Source: UBA1731 sp964567665
GTDB taxonomy: Bacteria > Verrucomicrobiota > Kiritimatiellia > RFP12 > UBA1067
Length of the DNA: 10,004 nucleotides
NCBI GenBank assembly: GCA_964567665.1
Contig: CAZMNN010000059.1
Location: 1 to 10,004, forward strand
Reading direction: 5' to 3'
Shown here: piece by piece, positions 1 through 5,481 of the stretch
Layout of the letters: every line of letters begins with the position of its first letter
Position numbering within the stretch: the first letter of the stretch is position 1
The notes under the pieces: model-generated
The model's input: the letters and a program-made list of their open reading frames with translations, nothing else
Database searches by the model: none
What the model was told of the DNA's origin: nothing
Position numbers and translations under genes: made by a program

Positions 1-317
1 CGTCGCGTGATGTCGCGTTGACGAAGCTTAAGGGCGAGGCGTCTGTCTTCGCGGGTGTTGAAGTCGGCGCGGCGCTGGGTTGGGACGGAGGGATTGCGTC
101 GGCCAAATTGTTCCAGACGACGGTCTCGCCGGGTGTCCGGGCGGATGTGTGTGCGTCAGGCACATCGACGGCGGATTTTGGATTGGAGATGACGGTGCGT
201 CCCGTGGTTGAACTGTCGTTCGTGCCGTTCTCCCTCGATCTGTTCGAGCGCACGTTCACCCCCGCCGAACGGACGCAGACGTTTGAAGGGCCTGTCCTCT
301 ACCGCTTGATGCGCTGA
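1..317 (+). CDS. C-terminal fragment of an unidentified protein (5' end outside window)
   Basis: The reading frame is open from the window edge and ends with TGA at 315-317. A TTG at 18 could be read as a start, but the frame is open upstream of it (S-R-D-V-A precede it) and no ribosome binding site precedes it, so this is most likely the last ~105 residues of a longer protein. The visible part is rich in Gly, Ala, Val and Thr with alternating hydrophobic and polar residues (around VEVGAALGWDGG and VRPVVELSFVPF), which suggests beta strands. It ends in the basic tail LYRLMR. I do not recognise the family. An exported beta-rich or repeat-containing protein is possible, but nothing in this fragment proves it. 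A weak hairpin-plus-T-tract follows at 342-363. Confidence 0.6.
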   Translation, partial: SRDVALTKLKGEASVFAGVEVGAALGWDGGIASAKLFQTTVSPGVRADVCASGTSTADFGLEMTVRPVVELSFVPFSLDLFERTFTPAERTQTFEGPVLYRLMR

Positions 318-341
318 TTCGACGTCATTCTGTTCCCGCAT

Positions 342-363
342 ATGCGCATTGGCATTTTTTTTT
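342..363 (+). terminator. Weak candidate terminator (short hairpin followed by nine T)
   Basis: ATGC at 342-345 can pair with GCAT at 352-355, and an unbroken run of nine T covers 355-363. The T tract is convincing but the 4-bp stem is marginal. The same bases sit just upstream of the next gene's -10 box, so the T tract may instead be a promoter spacer or curved DNA. The 10-bp palindrome CGCATATGCG at 337-346 overlaps the stem. Confidence 0.25.
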
Positions 364-364
364 A

Positions 365-373
365 TGATACAAT
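365..373 (+). promoter_or_regulatory. Extended -10 promoter (TGATACAAT) for the GDPD gene
   Basis: TG at 365-366 and TACAAT at 368-373 form an extended -10 element. TTGGCA at 349-354 resembles a -35 box, but the spacer is only 13 bp, so it is probably not used as such. Transcription would start near 380 and leave a leader of about 60 bases before the GTG at 443. The leader contains a small hairpin (GTCTG 386-390 with CAGAC 400-404). Confidence 0.5.
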
Positions 374-442
374 ACGCGGAAATTTGTCTGTTAGGTTGGC
401 AGACTTGATGGATGAAATTTGGCTAACAAAAAAAGGTTTGGC

Positions 443-1264
443 GTGAAAAGAGTTGGATTGGTGATGGGGCTTTGCGTGGCTGCTGCATGGGCGGACGTTT
501 TTGGCGCTGAGATTCCTCGGATTGTGGCGCATCGCGGCAACTATCAGTACGACGACAATGCGCTTGGCGGCTTCAAGCAGTCGTTGGCGGCCGGTGTGAC
601 GGGGTATGAAACCGACGTGCAGATGACGTCCGACGGTGGATTGGTGATCATGCATGACACGAATGTGGCGCGGACGACGACCGGGACAGGCAATGTCCAT
701 GACATGACGTTCGCCGCCGTGACGAATCTGACGCTGAAGAAGAGCGGAGAGCACGTGCCGTCCCTGCAGCAGTTTGCGGATCTCTTCAAAGATCGTCCGG
801 ATGTGTCTGTTGAGTTCGAGATGAAGGGGCAGAAACCGCTGTACGAAGATCCGAAGAAGCTTGCGCAGTACGTGGACGGCGTCCACAAGATTGTCACCTC
901 CACGATGCCGGCCGGCTCCTATGTCTTCACGTCGTTCGCGGTCGATTATCTGCGCATGATGCGCAAGCGTCATCCAAACGCGCCGACGGCGCTCATTATC
1001 GGCAAAGCCCCGGCCTCGGCGGCGGACGATGCAGACATCAAGAAGGCTGTGGAGCTTGGATGTGAACGGATTGCGTCGCTTGCCGGCACGTCGGCAGACT
1101 GGGTGGCTGCCGCGCAAAGGGCCGGTCTTCGTGTTGCGCTTTGGATGGTGGAGGATCTTGACACGTGGAAGAGCTGCCGCGCAAAAGGCGCCGCCACCGT
1201 CACATCCAACCATCCCATACAGCTCTACACAGCCGTCACAAACCATCTGAACTGCACACACTGA
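443..1264 (+). CDS. Secreted glycerophosphodiester phosphodiesterase family protein
   Basis: Predicted GDPD-family TIM-barrel enzyme of 273 residues, which would hydrolyse glycerophosphodiesters to glycerol 3-phosphate and an alcohol using a divalent metal. Family motifs are visible: HRG at 30-32 (catalytic His30), E56-T-D58 (metal ligands), H71-D72 (second catalytic His) and the acidic strand EFEMK at 124-128. A basic start (MKR) plus a hydrophobic stretch ending near VFGAE predicts a Sec signal peptide, so the enzyme probably acts in the periplasm or outside the cell. Start choice: GTG at 443 follows AAAGG (432-436) with a 6-base gap. TTG at 419 in the same frame is an alternative that adds eight residues and keeps a signal-like N-terminus. 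Oddity: the usual PENT motif after HRG reads DDNA (YDDNALGGF), so substrate or metal binding may differ. The family call is firm; the substrate is unknown. Confidence 0.87.
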   Translation: MKRVGLVMGLCVAAAWADVFGAEIPRIVAHRGNYQYDDNALGGFKQSLAAGVTGYETDVQMTSDGGLVIMHDTNVARTTTGTGNVHDMTFAAVTNLTLKKSGEHVPSLQQFADLFKDRPDVSVEFEMKGQKPLYEDPKKLAQYVDGVHKIVTSTMPAGSYVFTSFAVDYLRMMRKRHPNAPTALIIGKAPASAADDADIKKAVELGCERIASLAGTSADWVAAAQRAGLRVALWMVEDLDTWKSCRAKGAATVTSNHPIQLYTAVTNHLNCTH

Positions 1265-1339
1265 CGCATTTCTTCGGATTGCCGATATGTTTTGATTGAG
1301 CATTTTGTAGTCGGTTTCACGATTGGCTGCACTTTTGTC

Positions 1340-1344
1340 AAGGA
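1340..1344 (+). promoter_or_regulatory. Ribosome binding site that decides the serine hydrolase start
   Basis: AAGGA at 1340-1344 abuts the ATG at 1345 but lies six bases before the in-frame ATG at 1351. The spacing therefore favours 1351 over 1345. I see no convincing promoter in the 86-base gap after the GDPD gene, and no terminator, so read-through from the GDPD transcript is possible. Confidence 0.6.
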
Positions 1345-1350
1345 ATGTAC

Positions 1351-2850
1351 ATGAATAAGATAGTTATGTCAGCCGTACTCGCGGCGCAGGGGTCTGTGCA
1401 GGCCTATTTCCCGGTTGCGACGCCGGAATCGCAGGGCGTTTCGTCGCACGCAATCAGTGCGTGGATCGACGCCTCCGAAAAGGCTCTTGACGCATTGCAC
1501 AGTTTCGTGCTGCTGCGTCACGGAAAGCTTGTGGCGGAGGGCTACTGGAAGCCGTATGCGCAAGATCGGACGCATATGCTCTATTCCCACTCCAAAAGCT
1601 TCACCGCGACTGCCGTAGGTTTTCTGGCGGACGAAGGAAAGGTCGATCTGGACGAGCGTGTCGTCGACATTTTCCCCGACAAGCTTCCCGAAAAGCCGTC
1701 TGAGAATCTGCTGCGGATGCGTGTCCGCGACCTGCTGACGATGAACACCGGCAGCGAACGCGATTCGATCGGTTCGCTTTCGCAGACGGCGAACGGCGAT
1801 TGGGTGATGGCGTTTCTCGCGCATCCGGTTGAGAAGGATCCAGGTACGTGGTTTGTGTACAACACGGGTGCAACGTACATGCTGTCGGCCATCGTGGAGA
1901 AGAAATCTGGCGAACGACTGATGGATTTTCTCGGAAGCAGGCTGTTCGCGCCGTTGGGCATCGAGAAAGCCTGGTCTACGACGTGTCCGAAAGGCATCGC
2001 CTGTGGCGGATATGGCATGAACATGACGACGCGCGATCTGGCGGCGTTCGGACAGTTCTGTCTGCAGCGCGGCAGATGGAACGGCCGGCAGCTGCTGTCT
2101 GCCGACTGGATTGCGCTGATGACGTCGAAACAGACGGGGACGCGGGACAATCCGAAGGGTGATTGGGGGCAGGGCTACGGTTTCCAGTTCTGGCGCTGCC
2201 GTCCGGCGGGCGTATACCGCGCCGATGGTGCGCGTGGGCAGTTCACGATAGTCATGCCGGAGCAGGATGCCGTTCTGTCGCTGACGTCTGGCGTGGATGA
2301 CATGCAGCGGGAGCTGTCGCTCGTGTGGGAGCATCTGCTGCCGGCTTTGAAGGACGCGCCTCTGCCGGAGGATGCCGAATCGGTTGCCCGTCTCAACGGC
2401 AAATGTGCGGCATTGACGCTTCCGGCGGTGAAGGGGGATAAAGACGGCGAGCTGACGGTCGTGCTTGGCAAGGAGTTTGTGTGCGAGAAGAATCCGCAGG
2501 GCATGAAGAGCGTGACCCTGTCAGGAACGGCGGACGGATGGGAGATCGTGTATGAAGGGCCGTTTGGCGTCCAGCGTCTGCCTGTCGGTTTCGGCGCGTG
2601 GGCGTATGGATCGCTCAAACTGGAGAAGGAGAACTACGAGACGCTTGGTGCGCTTATCGGCGACCAGCCCACAGCGTCGTCTGGTGCATGGACTGCACCG
2701 GACACGTTCACCTGCCGCACCTATCTTTGCGGCGGCCCGGCCTGCTTCGACACCACGCTCAAATTCACGTCCGCAACGGTGACGTGTTCGGTGGTGTTCA
2801 AGGCCATGCGCAGCCGGGCGGCGTTGAAGCTCGTCGGTGCGGCGAAATGA
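1351..2850 (+). CDS. Secreted serine hydrolase, class C beta-lactamase fold
   Basis: A 499-residue member of the beta-lactamase/penicillin-binding-like serine hydrolase superfamily (Pfam Beta-lactamase fold, AmpC/esterase VIII type). The nucleophile motif SxxK is S79-H-S-K82, within YSHSKSFTATAVGFL. The tyrosine motif is Y170-N-T172 in FVYNTGATYML. The third active-site motif reads G293-A-R-G-Q297 instead of KTG, as is common in non-lactamase members. The first 18 residues (MNKIVMSAVLAAQGSVQA) look like a signal peptide, so it should act outside the cytoplasm. The catalytic domain ends near residue 335. About 160 further residues form a C-terminal region I cannot assign, possibly a substrate-binding beta domain. 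Likely activities are esterase, peptidase or D-aminopeptidase; antibiotic hydrolysis is not indicated. It lies 86 bases after the GDPD gene on the same strand, and its stop at 2848-2850 is just before the M50 promoter. Confidence 0.88.
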   Translation: MNKIVMSAVLAAQGSVQAYFPVATPESQGVSSHAISAWIDASEKALDALHSFVLLRHGKLVAEGYWKPYAQDRTHMLYSHSKSFTATAVGFLADEGKVDLDERVVDIFPDKLPEKPSENLLRMRVRDLLTMNTGSERDSIGSLSQTANGDWVMAFLAHPVEKDPGTWFVYNTGATYMLSAIVEKKSGERLMDFLGSRLFAPLGIEKAWSTTCPKGIACGGYGMNMTTRDLAAFGQFCLQRGRWNGRQLLSADWIALMTSKQTGTRDNPKGDWGQGYGFQFWRCRPAGVYRADGARGQFTIVMPEQDAVLSLTSGVDDMQRELSLVWEHLLPALKDAPLPEDAESVARLNGKCAALTLPAVKGDKDGELTVVLGKEFVCEKNPQGMKSVTLSGTADGWEIVYEGPFGVQRLPVGFGAWAYGSLKLEKENYETLGALIGDQPTASSGAWTAPDTFTCRTYLCGGPACFDTTLKFTSATVTCSVVFKAMRSRAALKLVGAAK

Positions 2851-2868
2851 ATACCCGCAGCGGTTTTG

Positions 2869-2877
2869 TGGTAGAAT
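2869..2877 (+). promoter_or_regulatory. Extended -10 promoter for the M50 protease gene, predicted leaderless
   Basis: TGGTAGAAT has TG at 2869-2870 and the -10 hexamer TAGAAT at 2872-2877. Only seven bases separate the hexamer from the ATG at 2885, so transcription should start at or next to the A of the start codon. No -35 match is present at 16-18 bp spacing, and no Shine-Dalgarno sequence precedes the ATG. Confidence 0.5.
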
Positions 2878-2884
2878 TGCAGTC

Positions 2885-3643
2885 ATGTTTCCAAGAAGAA
2901 TAAAGATCTGCGATGCGTTTGGGATTCCGGTGTATCTGGACATCTCCCTGATATTTCTCCTTCTCGTCTTTGCAACGAGCGGCGGGCCGTTCATGCTGTC
3001 GATGGCGTATGCGCTCATGCTGCTCGTATCCATCATGGCGCATGAGCTGGGCCATGCGCTCACGGCACGGGCGTTCGGCTACGGGACGCGGGACATAACG
3101 CTGTCGCTGCTCGGCGGATGTGCGTCGCTCATCTCCCTGCCGCGTAAGGCCTGGCAGGAGCTTCTGACTGCACTTGCCGGCCCTCTCGTCAGTTTTGCAA
3201 TCTCCGGGGTGGCGTTCCTGTCAATCTGCTTTCTTCCGCTTGACCGGTGGACGTACGCACTTCTGGTGTACGCAATGTGGATGAACGTCATGCTTGGCGC
3301 ATTCAATCTGCTGCCGGGTTTTCCGATGGACGGCGGGCGCGTATTCCGGTCCCTCATGCGGGCGTTCATGTCCCGCACACGCGCAACCTACATAGCGATG
3401 GTCGTGGGACGTTGCGTTGCGATTCTTATCGGACTGTGGGGGCTGCACCGCGTCGTCAACGGCGGCACATGGGGCTTTGTCACGATGCTTATTGCGTGGA
3501 TGATCTGGCGCGAAGGCTGGCGTGAATACCAGATGGCCCGCATTGAGGAGAACGCATACGGATGGAGCGACGACTGGACGGCTCGCGTCTCGCCGCCGCC
3601 GTACGGCGGAAGCGACGATGAGGTCGAGGTGCACAGGGATTGA
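2885..3643 (+). CDS. M50-family site-2-type intramembrane zinc metalloprotease
   Basis: A 252-residue polytopic membrane protein of the site-2 protease (MEROPS M50) family, which cleaves substrates within or near the membrane. The zinc-binding motif HExxH is H53-E-L-G-H57, and the third zinc ligand is D149 in NLLPGFPMDGG (141-151). The conserved AGPLVSF segment lies between them. About six hydrophobic segments are visible, starting near residue 18 (IPVYLDISLIFLLLVF). The compact form has no PDZ insert and no CBS pair, unlike RseP or the CBS-containing archaeal/cyanobacterial members. The C-terminus is an acidic, proline-containing cytosolic tail. Start choice: ATG 2885 gives the typical short N-terminus (MFPRRIKICDAFGIPVYLDIS). 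The frame extends upstream to a GTG at 2837, but that would overlap the hydrolase gene and lacks a ribosome binding site. The substrate cannot be inferred, because neither an anti-sigma factor nor a sporulation gene is adjacent. Confidence 0.9.
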   Translation: MFPRRIKICDAFGIPVYLDISLIFLLLVFATSGGPFMLSMAYALMLLVSIMAHELGHALTARAFGYGTRDITLSLLGGCASLISLPRKAWQELLTALAGPLVSFAISGVAFLSICFLPLDRWTYALLVYAMWMNVMLGAFNLLPGFPMDGGRVFRSLMRAFMSRTRATYIAMVVGRCVAILIGLWGLHRVVNGGTWGFVTMLIAWMIWREGWREYQMARIEENAYGWSDDWTARVSPPPYGGSDDEVEVHRD

Positions 3644-3706
3644 ACCGGGTGCGGCCGGTGCGTCGTGCCGGTTGCCGGAACTTGACAGAAAGGAAGGGGT
3701 GTGGAC

Positions 3707-4807
3707 ATGGAAGGTTTGAACGTCAAAAAGCCAGGCACATGCCAGTGGGATGCGGCGAGCCTCGGAGAGATCATGCTTAGGCTCGATCCCGGTGACGGTC
3801 GCATCCACTGTGCGCGGGAATTCAAGGTGTGGGAAGGCGGCGGCGAATACAACGTGGTGCGAGGTCTCCGCCGTTGCTTCGGACTGAAGACCACGGCCGT
3901 CACGGCGTTCGCCGACAACCCGGTGGGGCGGCTTGTCGAGGACTTTATGCTCCAGGGCGGTGTGGACGTAAGTCACGTGAAGTGGAGCAGGTTTGACGGG
4001 ATAGGACGCGATGTCCGCAACGGGCTAAACTTCGTGGAGCGCGGTTTTGGATGCCGTGGGGCGCGTTCCTGCGCAGATCGTGGACACACGGCGGTGTCGC
4101 AGCTGAAGCCCGGCGACGTTGACTGGGATGCACTTTTCGGCGCAGAGGGTGTGCGCTGGTTCCACACGGGCGGCATATTCGCGGCGCTCTCCGACACCAC
4201 TGCGCAGGTCGCGATAGAGGCGCTCAAGGCGGCTAAACGCCACGGAACGGTGACGTCGTACGACCTCAACTACCGCGCTTCGCTGTGGAAGTCGATCGGC
4301 GGTCAGGCGAAGGCGCAGGAGGTGAACCGCGAAATCGCCAGATACGTGGACGTGATGATCGGCAACGAAGAGGACTTCACCGCCGCTCTTGGCATTGAGG
4401 TGGAGGGTGTGGACGGCAACCTGACAACGCTTCCGGTGGATGGATTCCGCAGGATGATCGACACCGCAGTCAGGCAGTACCCGAACTTCAAGGCTGTGGC
4501 AACTACGCTGCGCAGCGTGAAGTCCGCAACCGTAAACGACTGGAGTGCGCTTTGCTGGTACAAGGGCGTTCTCCATCAGTCTGTCGCCCGTCCAAGCCTT
4601 GAGATATATGATCGCGTCGGCGGCGGCGATTCGTTCGCCTCCGGCCTGATCTACGGGTTCATGGAGTTTGACGATGCGGAGAAAGCGGTGAACTATGGGG
4701 CGGCGCATGGCGCACTTGCGATGACAACGCCCGGCGACACGTCGATGGCTACGAAGGCGGATGTCGAAAAGCTCGTTGGCGGCGGCAGCGCCCGTGTCGA
4801 TCGCTGA
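3707..4807 (+). CDS. PfkB-family sugar kinase, 2-dehydro-3-deoxygluconokinase-like
   Basis: A 366-residue ribokinase/PfkB-fold kinase. Visible elements are the substrate-binding segment EGGGEYNVVRGL (E43-N49 and on), YDLNYR (D186-R190), GNEEDF (219-224) and the ATP/anion-hole signature DRVGGGDSFASG (302-312) with catalytic base D308. NYGAAHGALAMTTPGDTS near the C-terminus fits the KDG-kinase subgroup. The predicted reaction is ATP-dependent phosphorylation of 2-keto-3-deoxygluconate to KDPG in the cytoplasm, as used in uronate/pectin breakdown. The exact sugar is an inference, since no KDPG aldolase or uronate isomerase is nearby. Start choice: ATG 3707 and GTG 3701 are in the same frame, with purine-rich AGGAAGGGG at 3691-3699 serving either one. 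The gene sits 63 bases after the M50 gene with no clear promoter between, so co-transcription is plausible. Confidence 0.85.
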   Translation: MEGLNVKKPGTCQWDAASLGEIMLRLDPGDGRIHCAREFKVWEGGGEYNVVRGLRRCFGLKTTAVTAFADNPVGRLVEDFMLQGGVDVSHVKWSRFDGIGRDVRNGLNFVERGFGCRGARSCADRGHTAVSQLKPGDVDWDALFGAEGVRWFHTGGIFAALSDTTAQVAIEALKAAKRHGTVTSYDLNYRASLWKSIGGQAKAQEVNREIARYVDVMIGNEEDFTAALGIEVEGVDGNLTTLPVDGFRRMIDTAVRQYPNFKAVATTLRSVKSATVNDWSALCWYKGVLHQSVARPSLEIYDRVGGGDSFASGLIYGFMEFDDAEKAVNYGAAHGALAMTTPGDTSMATKADVEKLVGGGSARVDR

Positions 4808-5030
4808 CGGGCAACGCCGTAATTTTGATTGTCGCGTACCACACAGGTGATTCGTCATCCGTTCGTTTTTGTGTGTGGGGCGGCTCGCTATGCCATTATA
4901 CCGAGACGGTATTACTTTAATCCGTCCAACAAATCCAACATAATCGGATTTCGTCTTTGCCTTACACTGCCATGACGCGGTCGTGATATGGGTACTTGCG
5001 TTGAGGGGCGCGATATGGTATCCTACACGC
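4808..5030. other. Gene-free stretch between the kinase and the rpsO leader, with small inverted repeats
   Basis: No convincing coding frame is present on either strand; the long minus-strand frame through here is antisense to the kinase and rpsO and rich in Arg/His/Cys. Three inverted repeats are visible: CCACACA 4839-4845 with TGTGTGG 4872-4878 (long loop), ATACCG 4898-4903 with CGGTAT 4907-4912 (3-base loop), and AAATCC 4931-4936 with GGATTT 4946-4951. None is followed by a clean T run, so a terminator for the kinase is not assured. A TATAAT reads on the minus strand at 4900-4895 with no gene obviously behind it. The rpsO promoter lies at the right end. Confidence 0.5.
4996..5024 (+). promoter_or_regulatory. 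Promoter of the rpsO-pnp operon
   Basis: TTGCGT at 4996-5001 is a good -35 box. It is separated by exactly 17 bp from the -10 hexamer TATCCT at 5019-5024, which is also preceded by an extended TG (5016-5017). Transcription should begin near 5031. Together with the promoter at 9537-9565 this is one of the two best-formed promoters in the window, in keeping with a highly expressed ribosomal-protein operon. Confidence 0.65.
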
Positions 5031-5208
5031 CCATCTGCGACCGACAATAGGATTCGTTCCCTCTCGCGGGTTTCTTTCACCATGGGTGGAATGCGCCTTC
5101 GTCTGTCGCGGCACAGTATCGCCGGTATGCGCAGCGAAGGAAGCGGCCGCACGTATCGGCATCCCCAGGAAAACAGCTTACCAAGACAGAAAGAAAAAGG
5201 AAAAGAAA
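5031..5208 (+). promoter_or_regulatory. Long structured rpsO leader, candidate S15 autoregulatory RNA
   Basis: About 178 bases separate the predicted transcription start from the rpsO ATG, far more than ribosome binding needs. Three hairpins can be drawn: CGTTCC 5055-5060 with GGAATG 5088-5093; CCTTCGT 5096-5102 with GCGAAGG 5134-5140; and GCCG 5146-5149 with CGGC 5157-5160. The last ~25 bases are purine-rich and unstructured, containing the ribosome binding site. In several bacterial groups S15 binds structured leaders of its own mRNA, with leader architectures that differ between groups. I infer the same role here; the folds were drawn by eye and no known S15-leader class was matched. Confidence 0.4.
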
Positions 5209-5466
5209 ATGATAGACAAGGCAGCAGTCCGCAGTGAATTCGGACGTCACGACCGTGACACTGGATCTTCGGAAGTCCAGATTGCAACGTTGACGAAGGA
5301 GATTCTGGCGCTCACGGAGCACCTCAAGCAGAACAAGAAGGATCATTCGTCCCGCTACGGCCTTCTCCGCAAGGTGAACAACCGCCGCAAACTCCTCAAC
5401 TACCTCAAGCGCGAGGATGAGGCGAAGTACAGGGATCTCATCAAGAAGCTTGGCCTGCGCCGCTAA
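5209..5466 (+). CDS. rpsO: 30S ribosomal protein S15
   Basis: An 85-residue S15, about four residues shorter at the N-terminus than the E. coli protein (89). S15 is a primary binder of the 16S rRNA central domain and helps nucleate platform assembly in the small subunit. Family signatures are clear: SEFGRHDRDTGSSEVQ (residues 9-24), KKDHSSRYGLLRKVNNRRKLLNYLK across the rRNA-binding helices, and the C-terminal LGLRR. Tyr replaces the second Arg of the usual SRRGLL. The ATG at 5209 follows the purine-rich AAAGGAAAAGAAA. The frame stays open upstream to 5086, but that extension has no S15 similarity. pnp starts 15 bases downstream. The identification is secure. Confidence 0.97.
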   Translation: MIDKAAVRSEFGRHDRDTGSSEVQIATLTKEILALTEHLKQNKKDHSSRYGLLRKVNNRRKLLNYLKREDEAKYRDLIKKLGLRR

Positions 5467-5481
5467 CTGGAGTGGTGACCG

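Noticed and set aside
362..1303. Minus-strand frame of 313 codons opposite the GDPD gene
   Set aside because: It is fully antisense to a gene with clear GDPD motifs, is rich in Arg and His as expected of a shadow frame, and matches no family.
1351..2850. Serine hydrolase as an antibiotic-resistance beta-lactamase
   Set aside because: The fold and SxxK motif fit, but the KTG motif is replaced by GARGQ and there is a long C-terminal region. This points to an esterase or peptidase-like hydrolase.
2837..2884. Upstream GTG extension of the M50 gene
   Set aside because: It would overlap the end of the hydrolase gene, covers the predicted promoter and has no ribosome binding site. The ATG at 2885 gives the expected N-terminus.
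3682..3687. Perfect TTGACA before the kinase gene
   Set aside because: No -10 box lies 16-18 bp downstream (that position is at the start codon), so it is probably a chance match.
5086..5208. N-terminal extension of S15
   Set aside because: The extra residues have no S15 similarity and the region looks like a structured leader. The ATG at 5209 has a purine-rich ribosome binding site.
4025..5287. Minus-strand frame of 420 codons crossing the 4808-5208 gap
   Set aside because: It begins inside rpsO and overlaps the kinase, its composition is Arg/His/Cys-heavy, and it has no recognisable domain or start signal. GC-rich DNA readily yields such frames.
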